A stretch of 58,464 nucleotides of DNA from Pelethousia sp002409725 (GTDB lineage Bacteria > Bacillota > Clostridia > Christensenellales > CAG-138), in the NCBI GenBank assembly GCA_937915455.1, contig CALDNN010000102.1:1-58464 (forward strand). The letters run 5' to 3'. Shown here piece after piece: positions 40,901-48,283 of this stretch. Position numbers and translations under genes: made by a program. Positions within the stretch are counted from its first letter, which is position 1. Every line of letters starts with the position of its first letter. The notes under the pieces were generated by a model. It did not search any database and had not been told where the DNA came from. It worked only from the letters and a program-made list of their open reading frames with translations.

Positions 40901-41100
40901 AGGGCTACTACATCGCCAGGCCCAAGCCACACATCGAGCCCCTGCCCGCAGAGATCGTGCGGGAGATCCGCGAAACCTACGCCGCCATCCCGCCCTATGT
41001 GCCCAATGAAGGCTGCGCGCCCGCCCCGGCAACGCGCGCGGAAAATGCCAGGAACCAGCGCCATCAACAGCCGCCTTTCGGTGGCCCCGGGCAGCTTTAA
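37975..41100 (+). CDS. Transmembrane dCache-HAMP-PAS-GGDEF-EAL protein
   Basis: A 1041-residue c-di-GMP enzyme. Helices at 26-48 and 382-408 bracket an extracellular sensor region of dCache type; a HAMP-like segment (409-455) and PAS-like part (461-570) follow. GGDEF domain: DPLTDLPNRRAF, DLDNLKFINDSHGHDCGD, active-site SGDEF (655-659). I see no RxxD inhibitory site at the expected distance. EAL domain: FGYEALMRP (785-787 EAL), N841, E871, DDFGTGYNSD (899-), K920, and EGVET (956-960), all kept, so hydrolysis is likely. The net output could switch with ligand. The ATG lies 16 nt after the lipoprotein stop. Confidence 0.88.
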   Translation: MEQQPSTKNTKKAKKGRRSHSIMSRILHPVVIALLVQAGLFSANIIWGGTLEKLNHNAFDILNGQVVNRRDYLENEMLQRWSNLNPAAHNIRLLFDRQAEQGAASGNARRNELLLQSAPDLLALLRRNSVTGVFLILTEGEPHDEAARMQKHALYIRDMDPTTSSADNSDLLLLHAPTLISKQLDISLDSRWQSYISFSQDEPDNWLYYSKPYAAALGHPEIGEEDLGYWSPAFRAEGDSLDAITYSMPLRDAAGTVRAVLGVEISTDYLRKQMPYQELNSEKQGMYLLGLARKDEPAFEAQLATGPVYRYFFGEPNEMRFLQWEEYTNAYQVAGDTAHRDGVVYGCIQYLDLYNTNTPFENERWALIGMLEQEQLLGFSSGMMWSFLLILGVSVLLGLGVAWVASIWLTHPITRLLRQLRGNEPRSPLELDKLMISEIDELSRAIEGLSARVALEASRLSQIINISGVEIGAFEALPREGRVFCTARFFEMLGIEKELAEDGTIDSRTFDALLAPLLAQAEEETEGRDTKILRIAREQEETRWLRLNIARVDGRVTGVISDITEEILKRRQLERERDYDPLTDLPNRRAFSAALAKLFQDPDSLGVAALVMLDLDNLKFINDSHGHDCGDAYIRSTADALRKYAPAHALIARMSGDEFYVFFFGYASREAAQADICRLKEGLRQSTFPLPDETRLNIRASAGVAWYPEHSTSYEKLLKYADFAMYQVKNTTKGEFGEFDLERYSQDSFLLQNQEEINRLIEQELLTYHFQPIVDAKQGTVFGYEALMRPLLESIKSPSKLLMLAKSQSKLYSIERLTWRRSLAQFEALQNVDPEARLFVNSIANQLLAERDCQYLKERFAHMLPRVVMEITEAEHSTESETRIKLERAADWGCRIALDDFGTGYNSDAALLSINPDFVKLDVSFVRNIDTDANRRKLLQNLRSYADTRGIYVIAEGVETADELHTLIELGVDYVQGYYIARPKPHIEPLPAEIVREIRETYAAIPPYVPNEGCAPAPATRAENARNQRHQQPPFGGPGQL

Positions 41101-41117
41101 TATCATTTCTTCCGCAA

Positions 41118-41142
41118 AAAAGTGGCCTCCACGGCCACTTTT
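41118..41142 (+). terminator. Terminator after the GGDEF-EAL gene
   Basis: AAAAGTGGCC (41118-41127), 5-nt loop, GGCCACTTTT (41133-41142). Confidence 0.85.
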
Positions 41143-41248
41143 GTATTATCCCTTATTTTCATATAAAAATTTTTACACCTTGGCCTGAACCCCCACGTCG
41201 ATGCGTTATATGATTTTGCGCTTCGTGCGTTTTCGCGCTTTTCCGCCA

Positions 41249-41278
41249 TTGACTTTTTTCGGGCTGCTGTGATATAAT
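41249..41278 (+). promoter_or_regulatory. Promoter of the lacI-sugar transporter operon
   Basis: TTGACT (41249-41254), 18 nt, TATAAT (41273-41278). Two operator-like repeats begin 18 nt after the -10. Confidence 0.75.
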
Positions 41279-41296
41279 TCATTTTGCCGGGACTGG

Positions 41297-41318
41297 AAAC
41301 GTTACCGGCAACGTTACC
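41297..41318. promoter_or_regulatory. Tandem LacI-type operators (AACGTTACC x2)
   Basis: AACGTTACC at 41298-41306 and 41310-41318, 12 nt apart, each containing the AACGTT palindrome core and placed just after the expected transcription start. Likely autorepression by the following gene. Confidence 0.6.
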
Positions 41319-41388
41319 AAGAGTATTTCTATTCAAATTTGCTTAATTTTACGCAGTTCGTTTGTGGGTCGGCACGTAGTGAGGCGTT

Positions 41389-42405
41389 ATGGGTCATCTT
41401 ACAATCAAGGATATCGCGCGTTTGAGCGGCACCAGCGTGAGCACGGTCTCGCGCGTGCTCAACAATCATGTGGACGTCAGCGAGGCTGCCCGCCGCAAGG
41501 TTCTTGAGGTGATCGGCTCCAACCACTATGTGCCCAACAACAGCGCCAGGAACCTGGTGATCCGCAAATCCAACGTGATCGCCGTTATCATCCGCGGCCG
41601 CGGCAATCCCTTCTTCGCCAGGCTCATCAAGATCATCGAGCCGGAGCTCAACGAGCACGGCTATGAAATGTCCGTCCACCATATCGATACCAGCGACGAC
41701 GAACTCAAGGCGGCGGCGCTCCTGGAGCGTGAAAAGCGGCTCAAGGGCATCATCTTCCTCGGCGGCAGGTTCAATTACCATGCGGACGATATCGCTGCCA
41801 TCAAGGTGCCCTTTGTCTGCTGCTCTTACACCAATGTCTTCGGCGCTCTGGAGGAAGGCAGCTATTCCTCCGTGGCGATCGACGATAAAAAAGCAGCGCG
41901 CCAGGCCGTGGAATACCTGCTGCAAAAGGGTCACAAGCGCATTGCCGCACTGATCGAGCACACCGGCGGCGGCTCCATCAGCCAACTGCGATATGAAGGT
42001 TATGTGGGCGCGCTGCAGGATGCCGGCCTCGCGCTAGACGCCTCCCTCGTTGGCTGCGCAGGCAGCTTCGAGATGGACGACGCCTACGCAGCCGCTTCCA
42101 GGCTGATCGCAGAGGCCAAGCCCACGGCGCTCTTCGCCATTTCCGATTTGATGGGCGTGGCAGCCATGAAGGCCGCTACGGACGCGGGCCTCCGGGTACC
42201 AGACGACCTTTCGATAATCGCCATCGACGGCATCGAGTTTTCCAACTACTGCGTGCCCACCCTCACCACCTTGGCCCAGCCCACCGAGGCGCTGGCCATA
42301 AAGAGCGTGGAGATCCTGGCCGGCCTGATCGAGAAAAAGGGCCTCAACGGCCACGTGCTGCTGCCCACCTCCTTGCGGCAGGGCGGCTCCGTGCGGCAGC
42401 TGTAA
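41389..42405 (+). CDS. LacI-family regulator of the sugar transporter operon
   Basis: A 338-residue LacI/GalR repressor. HTH: LTIKDIARLSGTSVSTVSRVL, hinge VPNNSARNLV, then the effector domain with KGIIFLGGRFNYH, DDKKAARQAVEYLLQKGHKRIA, and IIAIDGIEFSNYCVPTLTT. It lies upstream of a sugar binding protein, two permeases and malQ, and probably represses the operon and itself through the tandem operators in its leader. The inducer is likely a maltodextrin or related sugar (inference from malQ). A weak stem TTGCGC/GCGCAA follows the gene at 42419-42436. Confidence 0.9.
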   Translation: MGHLTIKDIARLSGTSVSTVSRVLNNHVDVSEAARRKVLEVIGSNHYVPNNSARNLVIRKSNVIAVIIRGRGNPFFARLIKIIEPELNEHGYEMSVHHIDTSDDELKAAALLEREKRLKGIIFLGGRFNYHADDIAAIKVPFVCCSYTNVFGALEEGSYSSVAIDDKKAARQAVEYLLQKGHKRIAALIEHTGGGSISQLRYEGYVGALQDAGLALDASLVGCAGSFEMDDAYAAASRLIAEAKPTALFAISDLMGVAAMKAATDAGLRVPDDLSIIAIDGIEFSNYCVPTLTTLAQPTEALAIKSVEILAGLIEKKGLNGHVLLPTSLRQGGSVRQL

Positions 42406-42459
42406 CCAAGATTTCACTTTGCGCTCCCTGGCGCAATTATTAATGAAGGAGAGAGGAAA

Positions 42460-43800
42460 ATGAAGAAGATTTTTGCTGTTATTTTGGCGCTTGTTATGGT
42501 TGCCGGCCTCGTCGGCTGCCAGTCTACGGCCCCCTCCGAACCGGCCGCCGCCCCTGCGGCCACGCCGGCGGCCCCAGCTGCTCCCGCGGCCCCCGCAGAG
42601 GAGCCCGCTGCGGCCGGCTCCGTGTACTACCTCAACTTCAAGCCCGAGCAGGATGAGCAATGGCAATCGCTAGCCAAGGCCTATACCGAGGAGACCGGCG
42701 TACCCGTAACCGTAGTGACCGCTGCCTCCGGCACCTATGAAACCACCCTCATGAGCGAGATGGGCAAATCCGAGGCCCCCACACTCTTCCAGGTGAACGG
42801 CCCTGTGGGCCTGGCGAACTGGAAGGATTACTGCTATGACCTTTCCTCCTCCGCCCTCTACGGCGAGCTGACCAGCGACGATTTCGCCCTGATCGACGGC
42901 AGCGCGGTGTACGGCATTGCCTACGTGATCGAGACTTACGGCATCATCGTCAACACGAAGCTCTTGGCCGACGCAGGCCACAGCCTCGACGAGATCAAGG
43001 ATTTCGCCTCCCTCAAGGCCGTGGTCGAGGATATCACCGCCCGTAAGAAGGAGCTCGGCTTCTCCGCCTTCACCTCCGCCGGCATGGACGGCTCCTCCGA
43101 CTGGCGCTTCAAGACCCACCTGGCCAACCTGCCCATCTACTATGAGTATAAGGCGGATGACATCGGCTCCACCGCCGCCATCAAGGGCACATTCCTCGAT
43201 AACTACAAGGCCATTTGGGATCTTTACATCAACAACGCAACCTGTGCGCCCAAAGAGCTGGCCGCCAAGACCGGCAACGACGCCGTATCCGAATTTGTGA
43301 ACGGCCAGGCCGTATTTTATCAGAACGGCACCTGGGCCTACAACGACGTATCCGCCCTGGGTGATGAAAACCTCTACATGCTACCCATCTACATCGGCGC
43401 GGAGGGCGAGCAGGAGCAGGGCCTTTGCACCGGCTCCGAGAACTACTGGTGCGTCAACAAAAACGCCCCCGAGGAAAACATCCAAGCTACTTTGGATTTC
43501 CTCTACTGGGTTGTGACCTCCGAAGCCGGCACCACCTCCCTGGCGGATGAGATGGGCTTCGTGTGCCCCTTCAAGAGCGCTAAGGCTTCCACCAACCCGC
43601 TCATCAAGATCGCCGATGAATACATCGCCAAAGGCAAAACTGCCGTTGCCTGGTGCTTCGCCACCATGCCCTCCGAGGAGTGGAAGAACGGCGTAGGCTC
43701 CGCACTCACCGCTTATGCGGCCGGCACCGGCGAATGGGCCGGCGTGGTCACTGCCTTCGTCGATGGCTGGGCTTCCGAATATGCCCTGGCCAACGGCTAA
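42460..43800 (+). CDS. Sugar ABC transporter substrate-binding lipoprotein
   Basis: A 446-residue family 1 binding protein. Lipobox AGLVGC with Cys20, then an Ala/Pro-rich linker to about residue 52. The mature fold opens with YYLNFKPEQDEQWQSLAKAY and has TLFQVNGPVGLANWKDYCYDL, YQNGTWAYNDV and SENYWCVNKNAPEE, all typical of oligosaccharide-binding proteins. AAGGAGAGAGG precedes ATG. A GC hairpin follows before the permeases, so it is probably made in excess. Codon use is highly biased, in line with strong expression. Confidence 0.92.
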   Translation: MKKIFAVILALVMVAGLVGCQSTAPSEPAAAPAATPAAPAAPAAPAEEPAAAGSVYYLNFKPEQDEQWQSLAKAYTEETGVPVTVVTAASGTYETTLMSEMGKSEAPTLFQVNGPVGLANWKDYCYDLSSSALYGELTSDDFALIDGSAVYGIAYVIETYGIIVNTKLLADAGHSLDEIKDFASLKAVVEDITARKKELGFSAFTSAGMDGSSDWRFKTHLANLPIYYEYKADDIGSTAAIKGTFLDNYKAIWDLYINNATCAPKELAAKTGNDAVSEFVNGQAVFYQNGTWAYNDVSALGDENLYMLPIYIGAEGEQEQGLCTGSENYWCVNKNAPEENIQATLDFLYWVVTSEAGTTSLADEMGFVCPFKSAKASTNPLIKIADEYIAKGKTAVAWCFATMPSEEWKNGVGSALTAYAAGTGEWAGVVTAFVDGWASEYALANG

Positions 43801-43836
43801 GCTTTGCCGTAATACAGCAAAGCAGTTAAAATGAAA

Positions 43837-43857
43837 GGGGCGGGCTGCGCCCGCCCC
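43837..43857 (+). other. Intra-operon hairpin after the sugar-binding protein gene
   Basis: GGGGCGGGC-TGC-GCCCGCCCC, perfect 9-bp GC stem without T-run, the second such structure behind a binding-protein gene in this window. Confidence 0.7.
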
Positions 43858-43924
43858 GCTTAACAACATCCCTTCAAAAACAAGCTATCATTCTTACAAA
43901 TCTTACGAAACCGGGGGAAGCCGT

Positions 43925-44776
43925 ATGGGAAAAACGATCAAAAAATACTGGCCGATCTTCGTGCTACCAACGCTGGTCGCGTTTATCATCGGTTTTCTGG
44001 TGCCCTTTGCGGAGGGCATCTACCTTTCCTTTTGCCGCTTCACCACCGTAAAGGATGCCGCCTTTACGGGATTCGGCAATTATATCCGCATCTTTGCGGA
44101 TGCTTCCTTCCTACGCTCCTTCGGCTTTACGGCGGTTTTCACCGTGGTCACCACCATTCTCATCAATGTGCTGGCCTTTTGTGTTGCGCTGCTGCTCACG
44201 CGCGGCCTGCGCGGCACCAATTACTTCCGCTCGGTTTTCTTCATGCCCAACCTTATCGGCGGCATCGTGCTGGGCTACATCTGGCAGATTCTTTTGAACG
44301 CGCTGCTGATGATGATGGAAAAGCCACTGCTCTCGCTGGATGCGACCTACGGCTTTTGGGGTCTTGTCGTGCTGATGTGCTGGCAGCAGATCGGCTATAT
44401 GATGATCATCTACATCGCGGGGCTGCAAAACGTGCCGGGCGAGCTACTTGAGGCCGCCAAGATCGATGGCGCGGGCGCTTGGAGCACGCTGTGGAAGGTC
44501 AAGATCCCCATGGTCATGCCTTCCATCACCATTTGCACCTTCCTTACGATCACCAATTCCTTCAAGCTCTTCGATCAAAACCTTTCGCTCACGGGCGGCG
44601 AGCCTGCGCACGCCTCGGAAATGCTGGCCCTAAATATCTACAATACCTTTTACGCCCGCGCCGGCGCGCAATGGAAGGGCCTGGGCCAGGCCAAGGCGAT
44701 GCTCTTTTTCCTGCTCGTGGTAGCGATCGCGCTGGTGCAGCTTAAGCTCACGCGCTCCAAGGAGGTGGAAAGCTGA
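43925..44776 (+). CDS. Sugar ABC transporter permease, MalF type
   Basis: A 283-residue membrane protein of the binding-protein-dependent inner-membrane family. PIFVLPTLVAFIIGFLVPF starts the first helix, NYFRSVFFMPNLIGGIVLGYIW is a conserved segment, and ELLEAAKIDGAGAWSTLWKVKIP is the EAA coupling loop that binds the ATPase. GGGGGAAGCCGT precedes ATG. One-base overlap with the next permease (TGATG). Confidence 0.92.
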   Translation: MGKTIKKYWPIFVLPTLVAFIIGFLVPFAEGIYLSFCRFTTVKDAAFTGFGNYIRIFADASFLRSFGFTAVFTVVTTILINVLAFCVALLLTRGLRGTNYFRSVFFMPNLIGGIVLGYIWQILLNALLMMMEKPLLSLDATYGFWGLVVLMCWQQIGYMMIIYIAGLQNVPGELLEAAKIDGAGAWSTLWKVKIPMVMPSITICTFLTITNSFKLFDQNLSLTGGEPAHASEMLALNIYNTFYARAGAQWKGLGQAKAMLFFLLVVAIALVQLKLTRSKEVES

Positions 44777-45618
44777 TGGTAACAAATGAAAAACGCACGG
44801 CTAGGCTGTGGAGCCTGATCCTCCTGATTCTCTCCCTCGCCTGGGTCTACCCCATCGTAATGATCTTCCTCAACTCGCTTAAAGAGGAGCAGGCCATCAC
44901 CACTTCGGCCGCCTTCGACCTGCCTGCGGTGGATACCTTCAATGGCCTTGCCAACTATATCCGCGCCATCGAGGCGCAGGGTTTCTTAAAAAGCTTCGGC
45001 TATAGCCTGTTCATCACCGTTTCCTCTGTGGCGCTAATCCTTTTGTGCTGCTCCATGTGCGCCTGGTTCATCACCCGCGCGAAGGGGCCGTTTTCGCGCA
45101 TCATCTACCTGCTCTGCGTGTTTTCCATGGTGGTGCCCTTCCAGATGGTGATGTTCACCCTTTCACAAACGGCGGATACCTTGGGCCTCAACACGCCCTG
45201 GAACATCTGCATCATCTACCTAGGCTTTGGCGCCGGGCTGGCGGTGTTCATGTTTGCGGGCTTTGTCAAATCTATCCCGCTTGAAATCGAAGAAGCAGCC
45301 ATGATAGACGGCTGCAACCCCATCCAAACATTTTTCCGCATCGTGGTGCCCATCCTCAAGCCCACGCTGATCTCGGTAGGCATCTTAGAAACCATGTGGA
45401 TCTGGAACGACTACCTGCTGCCCTATTTGGTGCTGGATATCAAAAAATATATGACCATCCCCGTTCTGATTCAGTATTTCCGCGGCAGCTATGGCAAGGT
45501 GGAGATGGGCGCGATGATGGCGAGCATCATGCTCACGGTACTGCCCATCATCATCGTGTATCTCGTATGCCAGAAATACATCATCAAAGGCGTCATAGCT
45601 GGCGCGGTAAAGGGGTAA
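44776..45618 (+). CDS. Sugar ABC transporter permease, MalG type
   Basis: A 280-residue membrane protein; SLAWVYPIVMIFLNSLKEE is the usual MalG start, and EIEEAAMIDGCNPIQTFFRIVVPILKP contains the EAA loop. It pairs with the preceding permease. No ATPase gene is in the operon, so a shared MsmX-like ATPase from elsewhere must be used (inference). GGAGG at the previous gene's end serves as its ribosome binding site. Confidence 0.92.
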   Translation: MVTNEKRTARLWSLILLILSLAWVYPIVMIFLNSLKEEQAITTSAAFDLPAVDTFNGLANYIRAIEAQGFLKSFGYSLFITVSSVALILLCCSMCAWFITRAKGPFSRIIYLLCVFSMVVPFQMVMFTLSQTADTLGLNTPWNICIIYLGFGAGLAVFMFAGFVKSIPLEIEEAAMIDGCNPIQTFFRIVVPILKPTLISVGILETMWIWNDYLLPYLVLDIKKYMTIPVLIQYFRGSYGKVEMGAMMASIMLTVLPIIIVYLVCQKYIIKGVIAGAVKG

Positions 45619-45628
45619 GGGTAGAAAT

Positions 45629-47116
45629 ATGCAGCGTTCGAGCGGTATTCTCCTTCCCGTTTTTTCGCTGCCCTCGCGGGGCGGCATCGGCGCCTTCGGC
45701 AAGGAAGCTTACGATTTTATAGATTTCCTCCACGCTGCGGGCCAGCGCTATTGGCAGTTGCTGCCCCTCGGCCCTACCAGCTTCGGCGATTCACCGTATC
45801 AATCCTTTTCTGCCTATGCGGGCAATCCCTACTTCATCGACCTTACCCTGCTGCTGGAGGATGGGCTTTTAACAGAGAAAGAGATCGTGGCGCTCACGCC
45901 GCCGGATGGCGGGGCTGTGGATTACGCGGCCATCTACCAAACGCGCTTTCCCCTGCTCTCGCTGGCAAGCGAGCGGGGCCTAAAAAGGGATGCGGAGGCG
46001 CTTACCCGCTTCTGCGCAGAAAACGAGAGCTGGCTTCCTGACTTTGCGCTCTTCATGGCTTTGAAGGGCCATTTCGGCATGCGCGCCTGGTCGGAATGGG
46101 AGGATGAGGATATCCGCCTTCGCAAGCCCGCCGTACTCGCCGCCTATCGCACGCGCCTTGCGCCTGAGATCCGGCGGATTTGTTACCTGCAATACCTCTT
46201 CTTCAAACAATATAACGCACTGCGGGCCTACGCCCATCAAAAGGGCGTAAGCATCCTGGGCGACCTGCCCATTTATGTGGCCATGGATTCGGCGGATGTT
46301 TGGTCGGCGCCGCAGAATTTTCTGCTGGATGAAAATTTAGAGCCGATCGCCGTTTCCGGCGTGCCGCCGGATGACTTTTCCGCAGCCGGCCAGCGCTGGG
46401 GCAACCCGCTCTACCGCTGGGACGATATGCAAAAGAACGGCTACGCCTGGTGGCGGGCGCGCATACGCGGCGCGCGCAAGCTCTACGACATCATCCGCAT
46501 AGACCATTTCCGCGGCTTTGCCAGCTATTGGAGCGTGGATGCGGCAGAGGCAGACGCCACGCACGGCGTTTGGGTCAAGGGCCCGGGCCTCGAGCTGGTG
46601 AAAGCGCTTTGTGAGGCCGCCGAGGGCATGGAGATTATCGCGGAGGATTTAGGATATCTCGACGAGAGCGTGCGGTCGCTCTTGCACGATTCCGGCTTCC
46701 CGGGCATGAAGGTGATCGAATTCGCCTTTGATTCACGCGAGCCGGGCAATTACCTGCCGCATACCTACCCGCAAAACTGCGTCTGCTACGTGGGCACGCA
46801 CGACAACGCGCCCGTCATGGCCTGGCGGCAGGAGGCCGCAGCCGAAGATGTTCGCTTTGCCGAGGAATACCTGGGCCTCAACGAGGCCGAGGGCTTCCAC
46901 CTGGGTATGATCCGCGGCGGTATGAGCAGCGTGGCCGTGCTTTTCGTGACGCAGATGCAGGATTGGCTGGGCCTTGGCGCGGATAGCCGTACCAACATCC
47001 CCAGTACCCTGGGCGGCAACTGGAAGTGGCGGCTGGACAAAGGCGCGCTTACGCCCAAACTGGCGCAAAAGATCCGCCGCATGAGCTATATCTACGGCCG
47101 CATCGATCAGCCGTAA
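45629..47116 (+). CDS. malQ: 4-alpha-glucanotransferase (amylomaltase, GH77)
   Basis: A 495-residue cytoplasmic GH77 enzyme that transfers alpha-1,4-glucan chains between maltodextrins and glucose. RSSGILLPVFSLPSRGGIGAFG start, YWQLLPLGPTSFGDSPYQSFS, GDLPIYVAMDSADVW, the nucleophile in RIDHFRGF (Asp292), acid/base Glu339 in IIAEDLGYLDESV and Asp392 in YVGTHDN. All catalytic residues are kept. Its place behind a sugar importer argues for maltodextrin uptake. Start follows AGGGGTAAGGG. Last gene of the operon. Confidence 0.95.
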   Translation: MQRSSGILLPVFSLPSRGGIGAFGKEAYDFIDFLHAAGQRYWQLLPLGPTSFGDSPYQSFSAYAGNPYFIDLTLLLEDGLLTEKEIVALTPPDGGAVDYAAIYQTRFPLLSLASERGLKRDAEALTRFCAENESWLPDFALFMALKGHFGMRAWSEWEDEDIRLRKPAVLAAYRTRLAPEIRRICYLQYLFFKQYNALRAYAHQKGVSILGDLPIYVAMDSADVWSAPQNFLLDENLEPIAVSGVPPDDFSAAGQRWGNPLYRWDDMQKNGYAWWRARIRGARKLYDIIRIDHFRGFASYWSVDAAEADATHGVWVKGPGLELVKALCEAAEGMEIIAEDLGYLDESVRSLLHDSGFPGMKVIEFAFDSREPGNYLPHTYPQNCVCYVGTHDNAPVMAWRQEAAAEDVRFAEEYLGLNEAEGFHLGMIRGGMSSVAVLFVTQMQDWLGLGADSRTNIPSTLGGNWKWRLDKGALTPKLAQKIRRMSYIYGRIDQP

Positions 47117-47126
47117 AGCAGGCATC

Positions 47127-47160
47127 AAAAAGGCTGGCACGAATTTCGCGCCAGCCTTTT
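47127..47160. terminator. Bidirectional terminator between malQ and the lipoprotein gene
   Basis: AAAAGGCTGGC (47127-47137) with GCCAGCCTTTT (47150-47160), T-runs on both strands. Confidence 0.85.
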
Positions 47161-47186
47161 GCTATGTACCTTGAATTAGCCCAGCC

Positions 47187-48062
47187 TTATCCGGAATAAG
47201 GCAGCTCTTCGAAGTATTCTTCCGCCTCAATCCCGTCGATCAGGAAGACCCAATCCGGTTCGCAGCTCACAAATAGCCTACCCGCCCGTCCATCCCGTGT
47301 TTTGAAGAAAACCGTCGCGTCCGATTCTGCATCCGTGGCCGTTATGCACAGCTCTATACCGGCGGGCAGCGTTTCGTCCGCATATGCTTCGCCTTCCAGC
47401 ATCTGCACAGGCAGTTCCCTGGTGGTCAGCAGAAAGCGGTCGTTCTCTGTAAAATAAAACAAGCCTTCCCCCTCGGCTTCCAGGCCGAGATCGCCGCCGA
47501 TTGTATAGCTGCGCGTCGCTTGATACGTGCCTAGCATATCCAGGTGGCCGGCAATGGTAATCACCCCGTCCGACAGGCTGGTAATGCGGCCCTCAATATG
47601 ATCCGCCTCGGCCATAGAGTTCGCGTTAAGCACATAGGTCTCCGCACTGTCCCCGATGGTGAGATCCGTGCTGATGAGAAAGCAGGGCTCACCCCCGGTT
47701 TCGCAATAATAAGCGGATATAAAATCCCCGTCCAAGTTCACGGTCGATTGACAGCCGTTGTCCCCTTTTGTAAACAGGCGGGTGGCGGGCCAGGGATAAT
47801 CCTCATCCTGCTCTTCAACGGAAATAATATACTCTGTTCCCTCGAAGGTGTAGGGCGTATCCAGCGCGAGCGACAGGGCTGTAAAGGCCGGTTCCGGGGT
47901 GAGTAGCGGCGCAGGTGTGAGGCTTTCCGTCGGAGCGTCCGCCCGTGCAGGCGTTGCAACAGGCCCGACAGCCGCCTGCTGCTCTACAGCCGGGCCGCAG
48001 CCGCCAAGCAGAGTTGCGGCGGCAATCGCCAGGATCAGGGCACGAGATACATGTTTGCGCAT
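47187..48062 (-). CDS. Hypothetical lipoprotein
   Basis: A 291-residue protein with signal peptide and lipobox LLGGC, then a Pro/Thr/Ala linker to about residue 60 and a beta-rich mature domain (YTFEGTEYIISVEE.., YETYVLN-like strands, ELPVQMLEGEAYADETLPAG). I do not recognise the family. Acidic composition and lack of catalytic-looking motifs suggest a binding or structural surface protein. AAAGGGAACC precedes the ATG region. A TATAAT at 48153-48158 on the minus strand may be its -10, though no -35 fits. Confidence 0.75.
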   Translation of the reverse strand: MRKHVSRALILAIAAATLLGGCGPAVEQQAAVGPVATPARADAPTESLTPAPLLTPEPAFTALSLALDTPYTFEGTEYIISVEEQDEDYPWPATRLFTKGDNGCQSTVNLDGDFISAYYCETGGEPCFLISTDLTIGDSAETYVLNANSMAEADHIEGRITSLSDGVITIAGHLDMLGTYQATRSYTIGGDLGLEAEGEGLFYFTENDRFLLTTRELPVQMLEGEAYADETLPAGIELCITATDAESDATVFFKTRDGRAGRLFVSCEPDWVFLIDGIEAEEYFEELPYSG

Positions 48063-48217
48063 AAAGGTTCCCTTTCTTGATCGGCCGTTATCCCGTAAAT
48101 ACGCGTAGGCGCTGCCTGCGGCGCATCGGATACGCGCATGATCATCTATACGATTATACTACGTAAGAGTAAACCACGGCTATAAACATTTCTGCCTAAG
48201 GGGCAAGCATTCCGTGC

Positions 48218-48246
48218 TTGACATATTCACATCAGTATGATATCTT
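48218..48246 (+). promoter_or_regulatory. Promoter of the SPFH gene
   Basis: TTGACA (48218-48223), 17 nt, TATCTT (48241-48246). Confidence 0.55.
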
Positions 48247-48258
48247 TTTGATATCATA
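48236..48258. promoter_or_regulatory. Operator-like dyad TATGATATC-N5-GATATCATA
   Basis: Perfect 9-bp inverted repeat separated by TTTTT, overlapping the -10 and start site of the SPFH promoter. No regulator is encoded next to it except the ribbon-helix-helix protein at 49332, which is a candidate binder (inference). Confidence 0.6.
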
Positions 48259-48283
48259 AAACACAGTTTATGGAGGTTCGTCT

